Shown: one piece after another, positions 48,471 to 56,914 of the stretch
How the letters are laid out: each line of letters begins with the position of its first letter
Position numbering within the stretch: position 1 is the first letter of the stretch
Assembly (NCBI GenBank): GCA_003241895.1
Contig: QBLY01000007.1
Coordinates: 1 to 64,000 of the forward strand
Source of the DNA: Lysobacteraceae bacterium
GTDB lineage: Bacteria; Pseudomonadota; Gammaproteobacteria; Xanthomonadales; Xanthomonadaceae
Direction of reading: 5' to 3'
Length of the DNA stretch: 64,000 nt
Made by a program: the position numbers and the translations under genes
Notes under the pieces: generated by a model
What the model saw: only the letters and a program-made list of their open reading frames with translations
The model's database searches: none
What the model was told of the DNA's origin: nothing

Positions 48471-48519
48471 TTGACAGCCGCCACGCGGCGTCTGCACTGT
48501 ACTAGAACACACAGTACAG
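48471..48519 (+). promoter_or_regulatory. promoter and operator of the gntR-ABC operon
   Basis: TTGACA (48471-48476) is a perfect -35. The perfect inverted repeat CTGTACT-N9-AGTACAG (48497-48519) lies where the -10 must be, so binding would block the polymerase. It precedes the gntR gene by 11 bases and is the probable autoregulatory site. Confidence 0.65.
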
Positions 48520-48530
48520 GCAGCACCCCC

Positions 48531-48941
48531 ATGGCCCGCAGCCAAGCCCTGATGATCGAGATCGCCACCGGCGACGCCCGCCCGATCAGCAAGCAGATCG
48601 TCGACGGCATACGCATGAAGGTGGCCACTGGCGCCCTGGCGCTCGCCAGCCAGCTGCCCAGCGTGCGCGGCCTGGCCCAGCAGCTGGGCATCAATCCCAA
48701 CACCGTGGCCAAAGCCTACGCCGAGCTCACCGCCGAAGGCTGGCTGGAATCACGCCAGGGCCTGGGCCTGTTCGTCGCGCCACCGCGCCAGCGACTGAGC
48801 CGGGCCGAGCGCGACAAACGCCTGGACGAGGCGGTGAGCAGATTCGTGCATGACGTGGTGGCGCTGGACCTGCCGGCCGGGGAAGTGCTCGCCCGCCTGG
48901 ACCTGGAACTGCAGGCCTTCGCGCCTAAAAAAACCGCCTGA
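48531..48941 (+). CDS. GntR family regulator (YtrA type)
   Basis: A 136-residue protein. The winged helix (about 18-80: PISKQIVDGIRMKVATGALA, SQLPSVRGLAQQLGINPNTV and AKAYAELTAEGWLESRQGLG) is standard GntR. The C-terminal part is short (about 50 residues, helical), the mark of the YtrA group, which controls ABC transporters and often responds to peptide or cell-wall antibiotics. A palindrome covers the -10 region just upstream. The ABC ATPase gene starts 26 bases after the stop, with a TGATG overlap at an alternative start, and the permease and S9 peptidase genes follow, so this heads an operon. Confidence 0.9.
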   Translation: MARSQALMIEIATGDARPISKQIVDGIRMKVATGALALASQLPSVRGLAQQLGINPNTVAKAYAELTAEGWLESRQGLGLFVAPPRQRLSRAERDKRLDEAVSRFVHDVVALDLPAGEVLARLDLELQAFAPKKTA

Positions 48942-48967
48942 TGCCGACCGCCCGGCCTGGAGCGACC

Positions 48968-49873
48968 ATGTCCGACCTCGTCATCGAAACCCGCGACCTG
49001 AGCAAGCGCTACGGCAGCAAGCTGGCGCTGCGGCACCTGGACCTGCAGGTGCCGCGCGGCCGCATCCACGCCATCGTCGGCGCCAACGGCGCCGGCAAGT
49101 CCACCCTGTTCCGCATCCTGCTGGGCTTCCTGCCGCCCACGGCCGGCGAAGCGCGCATCCTGGGCCGAGACAGCCAGCGGCTCACGCCCCAAGACCGCGG
49201 CCGCATCGGCTTCGTCAACGAAGAACACACCCTGCCGGGCTGGATGAGCGTGCAGGCCATCACCCGGGCGCACCAGCGGCTGTATCCGCGCTGGAGCCAG
49301 CGCCTGTTCGACGATGTGTTGGGCCACTACCACGTGCTGCCGGCGCAGCAGGTCAGCCAGCTCTCGCGCGGTGAGCGCGCCGGCTTCAACCTGGCGCTGG
49401 CGCTGGCGCAGGGCCCCGAACTGCTGGTGCTGGACGAACCCACCCTGGGCCTGGACGTGGTCGCCAAACGCGCCTTCCTGGAGGCGCTGATGTACAGCAA
49501 CCTCAGCGACGACTGCACGGTTATCTACTGCTCGCACCAGATGGACGAGATCGAGCGCGTGGCCGACAACCTGATCATCCTCGAGCAGGGCGAGCTCAGG
49601 AACATGTCGCCGCCGGAGGAGTTCGTGGCGCGCGTCACCTACTGGGTGGCCGACATCCCCTTCAAGGGCCTCGACCCGCGGACGGTGCCGGGCCTGCTGC
49701 AGGTGCAGCGGATCGACGGCCTGCACCACTACCTGGTGCTGGACCAGGACGAATCGTTCGGTGATTTCCTGCACGCCGCCGGCGCGCGTTCGATCAATGC
49801 CATGCCGGTGGGGCTTGATCGCGCCGTGAACGGTTTCCTGGCCAAGAACCACGCCGCGCCCAGCGCCGCCTGA
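48968..49873 (+). CDS. ABC transporter ATP-binding protein
   Basis: A 301-residue ATPase. Walker A is GANGAGKST, the signature is LSRGERAGF (a variant of LSGGQ), Walker B is LLVLDEPTLGLD, and the H-loop is YCSHQMDE. The C-terminal 80 residues form an extra domain (VTYWVADIPFKGLDPRTVPG and on). GGAG six bases before ATG 48968 fixes the start; an earlier ATG at 48941 overlaps the gntR stop. With the membrane gene downstream it forms an ABC-2-like transporter of the type controlled by YtrA regulators. Confidence 0.9.
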   Translation: MSDLVIETRDLSKRYGSKLALRHLDLQVPRGRIHAIVGANGAGKSTLFRILLGFLPPTAGEARILGRDSQRLTPQDRGRIGFVNEEHTLPGWMSVQAITRAHQRLYPRWSQRLFDDVLGHYHVLPAQQVSQLSRGERAGFNLALALAQGPELLVLDEPTLGLDVVAKRAFLEALMYSNLSDDCTVIYCSHQMDEIERVADNLIILEQGELRNMSPPEEFVARVTYWVADIPFKGLDPRTVPGLLQVQRIDGLHHYLVLDQDESFGDFLHAAGARSINAMPVGLDRAVNGFLAKNHAAPSAA

Positions 49874-49888
49874 CCCGGGACCGAGGCC

Positions 49889-51700
49889 ATGTCCGACATA
49901 TTGAAATCCGAGTTCCAGCGTTTCCTTTCCTGGTCGGTGGTGTACGCGTTCGCGCACCTGCTGCTGCTGCTGTTCCTCACCCGCGTCACCGACCTGGCGC
50001 AGCAGCCGGACGAGGTGTACCTAGCCATCGCCAGCGTGCATGCGCTGAGCGGCCTGCTGTTGGGCCTGTTCCAGATGGGTGGCTACCGTCGACCCAATGC
50101 CTGGCTCAACCTGCTGCACCGGCCGCTGGCGCACTGGCGCATCGGATTGGCGCTGCTCGGAGCGGGCACGGCATTGCTCATCATCGCGCTGCTGTTACCG
50201 CTGCTGGCGACGGCCGCATGGCAGGAGCTGATGACGCCACGGGTGCTTGACCTTCGCCATCTCGGCCTGTGCCTGGCCGCGTTCGGCATCGGCGTGATCG
50301 GCTATCTCGCCGGCACGGCCGCCATGCTGGTGCCTCGGCGCACCGCCGTGGCGCCGCTGGTGTTCCTGGCGCTGCTGCCGGCGGCCTATGCCACGGGCCC
50401 GGGTTTGCTGGCGCTGCTGCTGGGCGTGGCTGCCTGGCTGCTGGCGCTGACGCTGGCGGCCTTCAAACCCGACCTGGGCAGCGCGCCGCGCGGCGCGGCC
50501 GGCGTGCTGCTGGCCGTGCCGATGCAAGTGGCGATGTGGCTGGCGCTGGTGATGGCGGGCTTCGGTTTCGAACTGGGGTGGATCGCCCAGGGCACCCACC
50601 CGAACAACGTGGCGAGCGCGCCGGCCGGCAGCGCCAAGCAGGCCGACGAGGCCGAAGCCGCGGACCTGCTGGTCTACGGCCTGGCCGCGAGCAGCGCCCA
50701 AGAGGCGCCGCTGTGGCGCGAGCAGGCCGCCATCTCCGACATCATGACCCTGGGGCTGGGCATCCCGGTGAACCCGGTCTGGAACGAACTGGGCAATCGC
50801 GCGCCGATGCAGTTCGACGATGACGAGCGGCGCGTGCGATGGGTGTTCAGCCACGACCTCGGCCGCTTCGTGGGTTACGGGCTCACCGACAACCAGGTGA
50901 TTGGCGAGCTGGGAGTGGAGGGCGATGCGCGCTTTCCCTCACCGCCGCTTCCCGGACCGGCTGGCCTGCTGATCGGCCGCGATACCGTGCACCAGTTCGA
51001 CCGCGAAACCCAGCGCGTGCTGCCGCGCCTGTCGCTGCCGCCGGGCGAGGTGATGGCGGGCGTCCGCCTGAGCGGCGAACGGCTGGCCTTGCTGAGCGAC
51101 CGCGCGCTTTACCTCTACGACGCACGGCCGCTGTCGCTCGATCGCGCGCCGCTGGTGACCCGCCAGCGCGTGCCCTTGCCCGACGCCGCCGGCAATCTCA
51201 CCCGCGTGGACGTGATGGAGTTGGTCGATGGCCATCTGGTGTCGTTCACGATGACTCGACAGGGCCACAGTGGTCGAGGCGGTTCTTTCCAGCAGCTCGC
51301 GCGCGTGGATGAGCAGGGCCAGGTGCAGTGGGTGGCGCGGCGCGAGCTCGTCACCGGCTATGGGCCGCTGTTCACCTGGCAGAAGTGGTGGCTGTCGCCG
51401 GTGGTGGACCGCACGCTGGGCGCGCTGCGGCATCTGTTCGCGCCGTACCAGCCTGGCCAGGCGTTCTCGCCGCCGCCGCCGCCGGCATCGGTGCTTTGGA
51501 TGGCGGGCATGTTGATGGCGCTGTCGCTGCTGCTGGGCACGCTGCATGTCCGGCGCACCGGGCTGGGGCGCACCGCCCGCGTGGCCTGGTGCGTGGCCTG
51601 CGGCGCGATCGGGCTGCCGGCCCTGATGGCGCTGTGGCTGAGCGTTCCGCCGCGCGAAACCGTGGCGCCGTCGCCGCGGGCCGCGCCTGCGCTGGCCTGA
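49889..51700 (+). CDS. ABC transporter membrane protein with large extracytoplasmic domain
   Basis: A 603-residue protein. Residues 1-230 hold six membrane segments in ABC-2-like order. Residues about 235-520 are soluble and beta-rich (LLIGRDTVHQFDRETQRVLP, GERLALLSDRALYLYDARPL and GNLTRVDVMELVDGHLVSFT), which looks like a propeller. Two membrane segments follow (about 535-560 and 565-590). It starts 16 bases after the ATPase and is followed by an S9 peptidase gene. The permease fold is inferred from position and layout. I do not recognise the family by name. Confidence 0.75.
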   Translation: MSDILKSEFQRFLSWSVVYAFAHLLLLLFLTRVTDLAQQPDEVYLAIASVHALSGLLLGLFQMGGYRRPNAWLNLLHRPLAHWRIGLALLGAGTALLIIALLLPLLATAAWQELMTPRVLDLRHLGLCLAAFGIGVIGYLAGTAAMLVPRRTAVAPLVFLALLPAAYATGPGLLALLLGVAAWLLALTLAAFKPDLGSAPRGAAGVLLAVPMQVAMWLALVMAGFGFELGWIAQGTHPNNVASAPAGSAKQADEAEAADLLVYGLAASSAQEAPLWREQAAISDIMTLGLGIPVNPVWNELGNRAPMQFDDDERRVRWVFSHDLGRFVGYGLTDNQVIGELGVEGDARFPSPPLPGPAGLLIGRDTVHQFDRETQRVLPRLSLPPGEVMAGVRLSGERLALLSDRALYLYDARPLSLDRAPLVTRQRVPLPDAAGNLTRVDVMELVDGHLVSFTMTRQGHSGRGGSFQQLARVDEQGQVQWVARRELVTGYGPLFTWQKWWLSPVVDRTLGALRHLFAPYQPGQAFSPPPPPASVLWMAGMLMALSLLLGTLHVRRTGLGRTARVAWCVACGAIGLPALMALWLSVPPRETVAPSPRAAPALA

Positions 51701-51728
51701 CGCGGCGAGGCCTGCAAGGAGGATGACG

Positions 51729-53888
51729 ATGGACTTCGGGATTTCGATCCGGTGGCCGGCGGCGGCGATGCTGGCTTGGGGGCTGCTGGCGGCGGGTGCC
51801 GCCAGCGCTGCGCCAACGGTCGCTGCGGCCGGGCCCCGGGCAGAAACGGCGAAGCCGCTGGCGGGCGCCAGCCGCGACATCGATGCGCTGCGCGCGGCGG
51901 TCGCCAGCGGACGGGCCCGGCCGGTTGCACCCCGCGTGCCGCGTGCCGCGTTCATTGCCCAGGCGCAGGTGCAATCGGTGACGCTTTCGCCGGACGGCAG
52001 GTCCTTGGCCTGGATCCATGAACGCAACGGGCGACGCACGGTGTGGCTGCAGTCGCTGCCGGACGGCCAGCCGCGGCTGGCGCTGCCGCGTACGCAGGCT
52101 TCGCAAGTGGCCTGGTCGCACGACAGCCGCTGGCTGTTCCTGCCCGAACCACGGCAGCTGGCTGCGCTGGCCGTTGCCGGCCAGCGCGGCGGCGGCGAGG
52201 TGGCTGCGCTGGGCGGGCTGACCCGGCGACAGTTCCTGGCGGTGGACCCGGTGCAGCCGGCCGCCGTGCTGCTGCTGGAGCGCCCGGCGCTCAGCGGCGG
52301 CACGGACCGCCGCTGGCGGCTGCTGCGGGTGTCGGTGGACGGCAAGGCCAGCGTGCTGCACGAGGACGCGCAGCCGATTGTCAACGCCGCCATCGGCGAC
52401 GACGGCCGCCTGGCCTGGCTGCTGGTCGCGCAGGGCGAGGCTCACGTGCTCTATCGCGCTGCCGACGCGGCGCCGCGCGAACCGGTGCTGCGCTGTGAGC
52501 AGGCGCGTCGCTGCGGCCTGCTGGGTCGCGCCGCCGGCGGTGGGCTCTGGCTGGTGGGCAACCTCGACAGCGACCGCACCGCCCTGGTGCGCGTGGCCGC
52601 GGACGGTCGTCGCCAGCGCGTGCATGAAGATCCGCGCGGCGAAGCCGACGTCTTCGACGTCACGCTCGACCCGGTCGATGGCCGCCCGCGCCTGGTCGGC
52701 TATCGCAGTACCTTGGCGCAGCTGTTCGCGCTGGAGCCGCCGGACGCGGAGCGGCTGGCCGCCATCGCGCGGCAGCGTCCGGGCCGCTCGCTGGAAATCA
52801 CGCCGGGGCAGGCGCGCTGGCTGGTGCACGAACGCGCCGACACGCTGCGCGGCGAACGCTGGTGGTTGGCCGATGAAAAAGGCGCATTGCGCGAGGTGTT
52901 GGCCGATGCCGCCTTCGTGTTCGAAGGCAGGCCGCAGGCGCGCCCCGACGAGGCGCTGATGGCCCACAAGTGGCCCATGCGCTGGCGCGCCTCCGACGGG
53001 CGCCTGCTGCACGGCTTCGTGACCTTGCCGACCGGCGCGGACGTCGCCAAGGCGCCGATGGTGGTGAGCGTGCACGGCGGCCCCTTCAGCCTGGTGCGGC
53101 CGGACTTCAGCAACGATGCGCAGCTGCTGGCGAACCGGGGCTACGTGGTGTTCCAACCCAACTTCCGCGGCTCCACCGGCCTGGGGCGCGAGTACCTGCT
53201 TGCTTCGCAGGGTGATTTCGGCAACGGCCGCGTACAGCAGGACATCGTCGACGGCACCCGCTGGCTGCTGGCGAACGGCATCGGCGATGCCGAGCGGGTC
53301 GGCATCACCGGGGCGTCGTTCGGCGGCTATTCGGCGCTGCTGGGCGTGACGTTCCAGCCGGAGCTCTTCAAGGTGGCGGTGGCGGGCGTGCCGCCGGCCG
53401 ACTTCGGGTTCGTGGTGCGCGAATACCTGGGATCAGGTCACGAGATGTTCCCGGGCATCCCGATGGCGGCCAGCATGCGCCACCTGGGCCTGGATCCGGC
53501 GGACGAGGCCCTGGCCCGGCGGCTGGTGGCGCAGTCGCCGACCGCCAACGCCGCGGCGCTGCAGCGGCCGGTGCTGATCCTGGCCGGCGGCCAGGACGAG
53601 CGCGTGCCGATCCGCGGCATCACCCACTACGCCGCACTGCTGCGCACGCTGGGCAAGGACGCCAGCCTGTTCGTGGACGACCAGGCCGACCACGGCATCG
53701 CCGACGAGCGATCGCGCGAAGCCTACTACTTCCTCATGGAAACCCTGTTGCACCGGACGCTGGGCGGCGCAGAACCCGAACCCGCCAGTGCGGCGCTGCG
53801 CACGCACCTGCAGCGCCATCTACGCCTGACGGGCGCATCGCTGGAAGGCGTGGTTCAGCGCGCGTCCTTGACGATGTCGCCGCCCTGA
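51729..53888 (+). CDS. S9 family serine peptidase (prolyl oligopeptidase type)
   Basis: A 719-residue secreted peptidase with a signal peptide ending ASAAP. The N-terminal half (about 70-440) is a beta-propeller (VQSVTLSPDGRSLAWIHERN, SQVAWSHDSRWLFLPE). The C-terminal half is the alpha/beta-hydrolase domain: VVSVHGGPFSLVRPDFSNDA, then VGITGASFGGYSALLG with the nucleophile Ser, LILAGGQDERVP with the acid, and VDDQADHGIADERSREAYYF with the His. It cuts short peptides, often after Pro or Ala. GGAGG six bases before ATG 51729 fixes the start, so an ATG six bases earlier is rejected. It is the last gene of the gntR-ABC unit. Confidence 0.88.
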   Translation: MDFGISIRWPAAAMLAWGLLAAGAASAAPTVAAAGPRAETAKPLAGASRDIDALRAAVASGRARPVAPRVPRAAFIAQAQVQSVTLSPDGRSLAWIHERNGRRTVWLQSLPDGQPRLALPRTQASQVAWSHDSRWLFLPEPRQLAALAVAGQRGGGEVAALGGLTRRQFLAVDPVQPAAVLLLERPALSGGTDRRWRLLRVSVDGKASVLHEDAQPIVNAAIGDDGRLAWLLVAQGEAHVLYRAADAAPREPVLRCEQARRCGLLGRAAGGGLWLVGNLDSDRTALVRVAADGRRQRVHEDPRGEADVFDVTLDPVDGRPRLVGYRSTLAQLFALEPPDAERLAAIARQRPGRSLEITPGQARWLVHERADTLRGERWWLADEKGALREVLADAAFVFEGRPQARPDEALMAHKWPMRWRASDGRLLHGFVTLPTGADVAKAPMVVSVHGGPFSLVRPDFSNDAQLLANRGYVVFQPNFRGSTGLGREYLLASQGDFGNGRVQQDIVDGTRWLLANGIGDAERVGITGASFGGYSALLGVTFQPELFKVAVAGVPPADFGFVVREYLGSGHEMFPGIPMAASMRHLGLDPADEALARRLVAQSPTANAAALQRPVLILAGGQDERVPIRGITHYAALLRTLGKDASLFVDDQADHGIADERSREAYYFLMETLLHRTLGGAEPEPASAALRTHLQRHLRLTGASLEGVVQRASLTMSPP

Positions 53889-54300
53889 ATGACCACCGGG
53901 ATGGCCTCGAGCAGCTGCACGTCGCGGGTCGGGTCGGTGTTGCGCGGGAACACGCCGCCGGTGGCGTCAAAGCTCTACGCGGCGGTGACCACGCGCGGGC
54001 CGCGGATCTTGCCCTCGTCGATGGCCTGGCGCAGGCCGACGTCGTTGAAGGCGTCCGAACCGACGTTGCGCACGGTGGTGAAGCCTGCATCCAGTGTTTC
54101 GCCGGCATGCTTGACCTGCAGCACCGACCAGAGCCGGTCGCTGAACTGCGGGCCGGTGTAGCCGCCGTAGCCGGGGTGGGAATCCAGGTGCACGTGCATG
54201 TCGATCAGGCCCGGCACCAGGCTGCGGCGGCGGTGTCTTGCGTGGCGGCACGTGAGGCAGGGGCGGCAAGGGCGGCGGCAAGCAGGAGGCGCTGGGTCAT
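53855..54300 (-). pseudogene. amidohydrolase relic with frameshift, amber stop and internal deletion
   Basis: The minus strand reads a signal-like MTQRLLLAAALAAPASRAAT, then shifts frame into LVPGLIDMHVHLD (the metal motif of the amidohydrolase family) and runs to EGKIRGPRVVTAA, where a TAG at 53975-53977 interrupts. The same frame continues as SFDATGG, then jumps to a C-terminal VFPRNTDPTRDVQLLEAIPV segment and ends with IVKDAR-stop. Intact relatives have about 430 residues; here some 250 are gone. The three pieces stand in family order, so this is a decayed exported amidohydrolase (possibly an Xaa-Pro dipeptidase type) rather than noise. Its end overlaps the S9 gene by 34 bases. Confidence 0.75.
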
Positions 54301-54392
54301 CGGGGGTTCCCGGGATTCAAGAAGCCCGAGTTTGCCAGCCAAGCCTGCCTTTCCACACGCCGCGATGCGCAACGAACGTTGCCGCCGGGTGC

Positions 54393-56153
54393 TCAGGCCG
54401 TTTCGCCGGTCTGCAGCCGCCACAGCGCTGCATAGGCGCCGCCGCGGGCGACCAGTTCGTCGTGGGTGCCGGTTTCGACGATGCGGCCGGCTTCCAGCAC
54501 GTGGATGGCGTCGGCGTGGCGCACGGTGCTCAGGCGGTGCGCCACCACCAGGGTGGTGCGGCCGCGCGCGGCCACGGCCAGCGAGCGCTGGATGGCGGCT
54601 TCGGTTTCGTTGTCCACGGCCGACGTGGCTTCGTCGAGCACCAGGATGGCCGGGTTGCGGTACAGCGCACGGGCCAGGGCGATGCGCTGGCGCTGGCCGC
54701 CCGACAGCTGGCTGCCGCGTTCGCCCACCGGGCTGTCGTAACCCTGCGGCATGGCGGCGATGAAGGCGTGCGCCTCGGCGGCGCGCGCGGCGACTTCCAC
54801 CTTGGCGCGGTCGGCGTTGCGCTCGCCGTAGGCGATGTTGTCGGCCACGGTGCCGTCGGTGAGGAAAGGTTCCTGCGCGACGTAGCCGATGCTCCGGCGC
54901 AGCGCCGCGGGATCGAGGCCGGCGACATCGAACCCGTCGAACACGATGCGGCCGCGCACCGGGTCGATGAAGCGCAGCAGCAGCTTGAGCAGGGTGCTCT
55001 TGCCGCCGCCCGTACCGCCCACCAGCGCCACCGTTGCGCCGGCCGGCACGCGCAGGTCCACCGCGTGCAGCGCGGGCAGGCCGTCGTAGTCGAAGCCCAC
55101 GCTTTCGAACCACAGTTCACCGCGCGGCTTGGCCGGCAGCGGCTCGCTGCCGCGCGCGGGCACGGGCGTATCCAGCAGGTCCATCACGCGGTCCACCGAC
55201 GCCATGGCGCGCTGGTAGAGGTCGGTCATGTCGGCCAGGCGCGTCAGCGGCCACAGCAGGCGCTGGGTCAGGTACACCAGCGCGGAGTAGCTGCCCACGC
55301 CGAGCTCGCCGCGCAGGGTGAGCATGCCGCCGTACAGCAGCGTCGCCACGAAACCGGCCAGGATGGCCATGCGGATCACCGGCGTGATGGCGGCCGAGAA
55401 GCGGATGGCCTCGGCGTTGCGCGCGCGGAAACCGTCCGAGGCCTCGCGCAGGTGCGCGGCTTCGAAGTCCTCGGCGGTGTAGGCCTGGATGGTGGCCATG
55501 CCGGCCAGGTTGTTCGACAGCCGCGACGAAACGGTGGCCGCCGCTTCACGTGCCGCGGCATAGCGCGGCGCCAGCCGCTTCTGGAACCAGAACGCGCCGA
55601 TCAGGATCAGCGGGATCGGCATCATCGCCAGCGCGGCCAAATCGGCGGTAAGCACGAAGAACACCGCGCCCACCATCAGCGACGACACCACCACCTGGAT
55701 CAGGTCGTTGGCGCCGGTGTTGAGGAAGCGCTCGATCTGGTTCACGTCCTCGTTCATCAGCGCCATCAGCCGGCCGCTGCGCTCGCGCTCGATGATCGCC
55801 GGCGGCAGTTTCTGCACGTGGCCATACGCGGCCTGGCGCAGCGAATGCTGCAGGTCCTGGGCCAGCCCGCGCCACTTGAGCGCGTACAGGTATTCGAACG
55901 CCGATTCGGCCACCCACACCACGATCGTCAGCGCCACCAGCGCGTACAGCTGGTGCAGCGGATCGGGCAGGCCGAAGCGGGACATGAACGAGTCCTGCTG
56001 GTTCACCACCACGTCCACCGCCACGCCGATCAGCAGTTCGGGCAGCACGTCGAAGAACTTGTTCAGGACCGAATAAATCGTGGCCAGCACGACATTGCGC
56101 TTCTGGGGTCGGGCGAAGGCGGCCAGCCGGCGCAGGGGATGGGTCGGGGACAT
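54393..56153 (-). CDS. ABC transporter, fused membrane and ATPase domains (exporter type)
   Basis: A 586-residue half-transporter. Residues about 20-310 hold six membrane helices of a type I exporter. The ATPase domain begins near 340: Walker [10 protein letters not shown], a [20 protein letters not shown]-loop region, signature [15 protein letters not shown], Walker [13 protein letters not shown], and H-loop [13 protein letters not shown]. It is the MsbA/multidrug type, working as a homodimer. ATG 56153 is chosen because the membrane domain starts right after it; the upstream frame has no site. The gene is divergent from rluE with 66 bases between them. The substrate cannot be read. Confidence 0.9.
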   Translation of the reverse strand: MSPTHPLRRLAAFARPQKRNVVLATIYSVLNKFFDVLPELLIGVAVDVVVNQQDSFMSRFGLPDPLHQLYALVALTIVVWVAESAFEYLYALKWRGLAQDLQHSLRQAAYGHVQKLPPAIIERERSGRLMALMNEDVNQIERFLNTGANDLIQVVVSSLMVGAVFFVLTADLAALAMMPIPLILIGAFWFQKRLAPRYAAAREAAATVSSRLSNNLAGMATIQAYTAEDFEAAHLREASDGFRARNAEAIRFSAAITPVIRMAILAGFVATLLYGGMLTLRGELGVGSYSALVYLTQRLLWPLTRLADMTDLYQRAMASVDRVMDLLDTPVPARGSEPLPAKPRGELWFESVGFDYDGLPALHAVDLRVPAGATVALVGGTGGGKSTLLKLLLRFIDPVRGRIVFDGFDVAGLDPAALRRSIGYVAQEPFLTDGTVADNIAYGERNADRAKVEVAARAAEAHAFIAAMPQGYDSPVGERGSQLSGGQRQRIALARALYRNPAILVLDEATSAVDNETEAAIQRSLAVAARGRTTLVVAHRLSTVRHADAIHVLEAGRIVETGTHDELVARGGAYAALWRLQTGETA

Positions 56154-56207
56154 GGGCGTTTCCGGGCTTTGGACGGCATGGATCAGGCGCGCAGTGTCCC
56201 ACGGCGC

Positions 56208-56213
56208 TACAAT
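56208..56213 (+). promoter_or_regulatory. -10 element for a leaderless rluE transcript
   Basis: TACAAT, six bases, then ATG 56220. One base away from consensus TATAAT, it is the best hexamer of the leaderless group. The -35 region is not recognisable. Confidence 0.5.
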
Positions 56214-56219
56214 GGAGCG

Positions 56220-56765
56220 ATGCTGATTGCCTTCAACAAGCCCTACGGCGTCATTTGCCAGTTCACCGACAAGACGGTGCCACCCCGCCCGACGCTGGCC
56301 GGCTTCACGCTGCCGCCCGACGTCTATGCCGCTGGCCGGCTGGACCAGGATTCGGAAGGGCTGCTGCTGCTGTCCGACGACGGTCCGCTGATCGCACGCA
56401 TCAGTTCGCCCAAGTTCCACTGGCCCAAGACCTACCTGGTGCAGGTGGAAGGCCAGGCCGGCGACGCGCACCTGGCGCAGCTGCGCGCCGGCGTCACCCT
56501 GGCCGACGGGCCCACCCGCCCGGCCAAGGCGCAGGTGCTGATCGGCGCGCCCGACTGGCTGTGGCCGCGCACCCCGCCGGTGCGCCAGCGCAAGACGGTG
56601 CCCGACAGCTGGCTTGAGCTCACCATTACCGAAGGCCGCAACCGCCAGGTCCGGCGCATGGTGGCCGCCGTGGACCTGCCCTGCCTGCGCCTGCTGCGCA
56701 TCGCGGTCGGCCCGCACCGGCTCGAAGGCCTGCCGCCCGGCCAGTGGCGCGAACTCACCCAGTAA
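56220..56765 (+). CDS. rluE: 23S rRNA pseudouridine synthase RluE
   Basis: A 181-residue protein. LIAFNKPYGVICQFTDKTV is the RluE start, AAGRLDQDSEGLLLLSDDG holds the catalytic Asp, KTYLVQVEGQAG and DWLWPRTPPVRQRKTVPDSW are the family's specific segments, and EGRNRQVRRMVAAV is the RNA-binding motif near the end. It makes pseudouridine at 2457 of 23S rRNA. E. coli RluE has 217 residues; this one lacks the N-terminal Arg-rich tail. The start at 56220 lies six bases after TACAAT. Confidence 0.93.
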   Translation: MLIAFNKPYGVICQFTDKTVPPRPTLAGFTLPPDVYAAGRLDQDSEGLLLLSDDGPLIARISSPKFHWPKTYLVQVEGQAGDAHLAQLRAGVTLADGPTRPAKAQVLIGAPDWLWPRTPPVRQRKTVPDSWLELTITEGRNRQVRRMVAAVDLPCLRLLRIAVGPHRLEGLPPGQWRELTQ

Positions 56766-56777
56766 CCCCGCAAGAAC

Positions 56778-56795
56778 CAGAACGGGTCAGGTTTA
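56778..56795 (+). repeat. single copy of a CAGAACGGGTCAGG repeat
   Basis: CAGAACGGGTCAGGTTTA, differing by one missing G and a last base from the arm of the long hairpin at 58730-58786. It lies 12 bases after the rluE stop and 120 bases before the DUF885 gene, so the two copies flank that gene. Confidence 0.55.
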
Positions 56796-56914
56796 CACCC
56801 GGTTGGGCGTGGGTTTTGAATGGCTCCCCGAACAAGTAGTCTGAAGCCTGGCTCTGGTGCCGCCGTGTTTCGGGCTCCGGATTTCTTGGCGGCTGGATCG
56901 GGAGCAGGGCGAAC

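Noticed and set aside
54198-56219. Long plus-strand frame running through the ABC exporter into rluE
   Set aside because: Antisense to the exporter. The real gene begins at 56220 with the RluE N-terminus.
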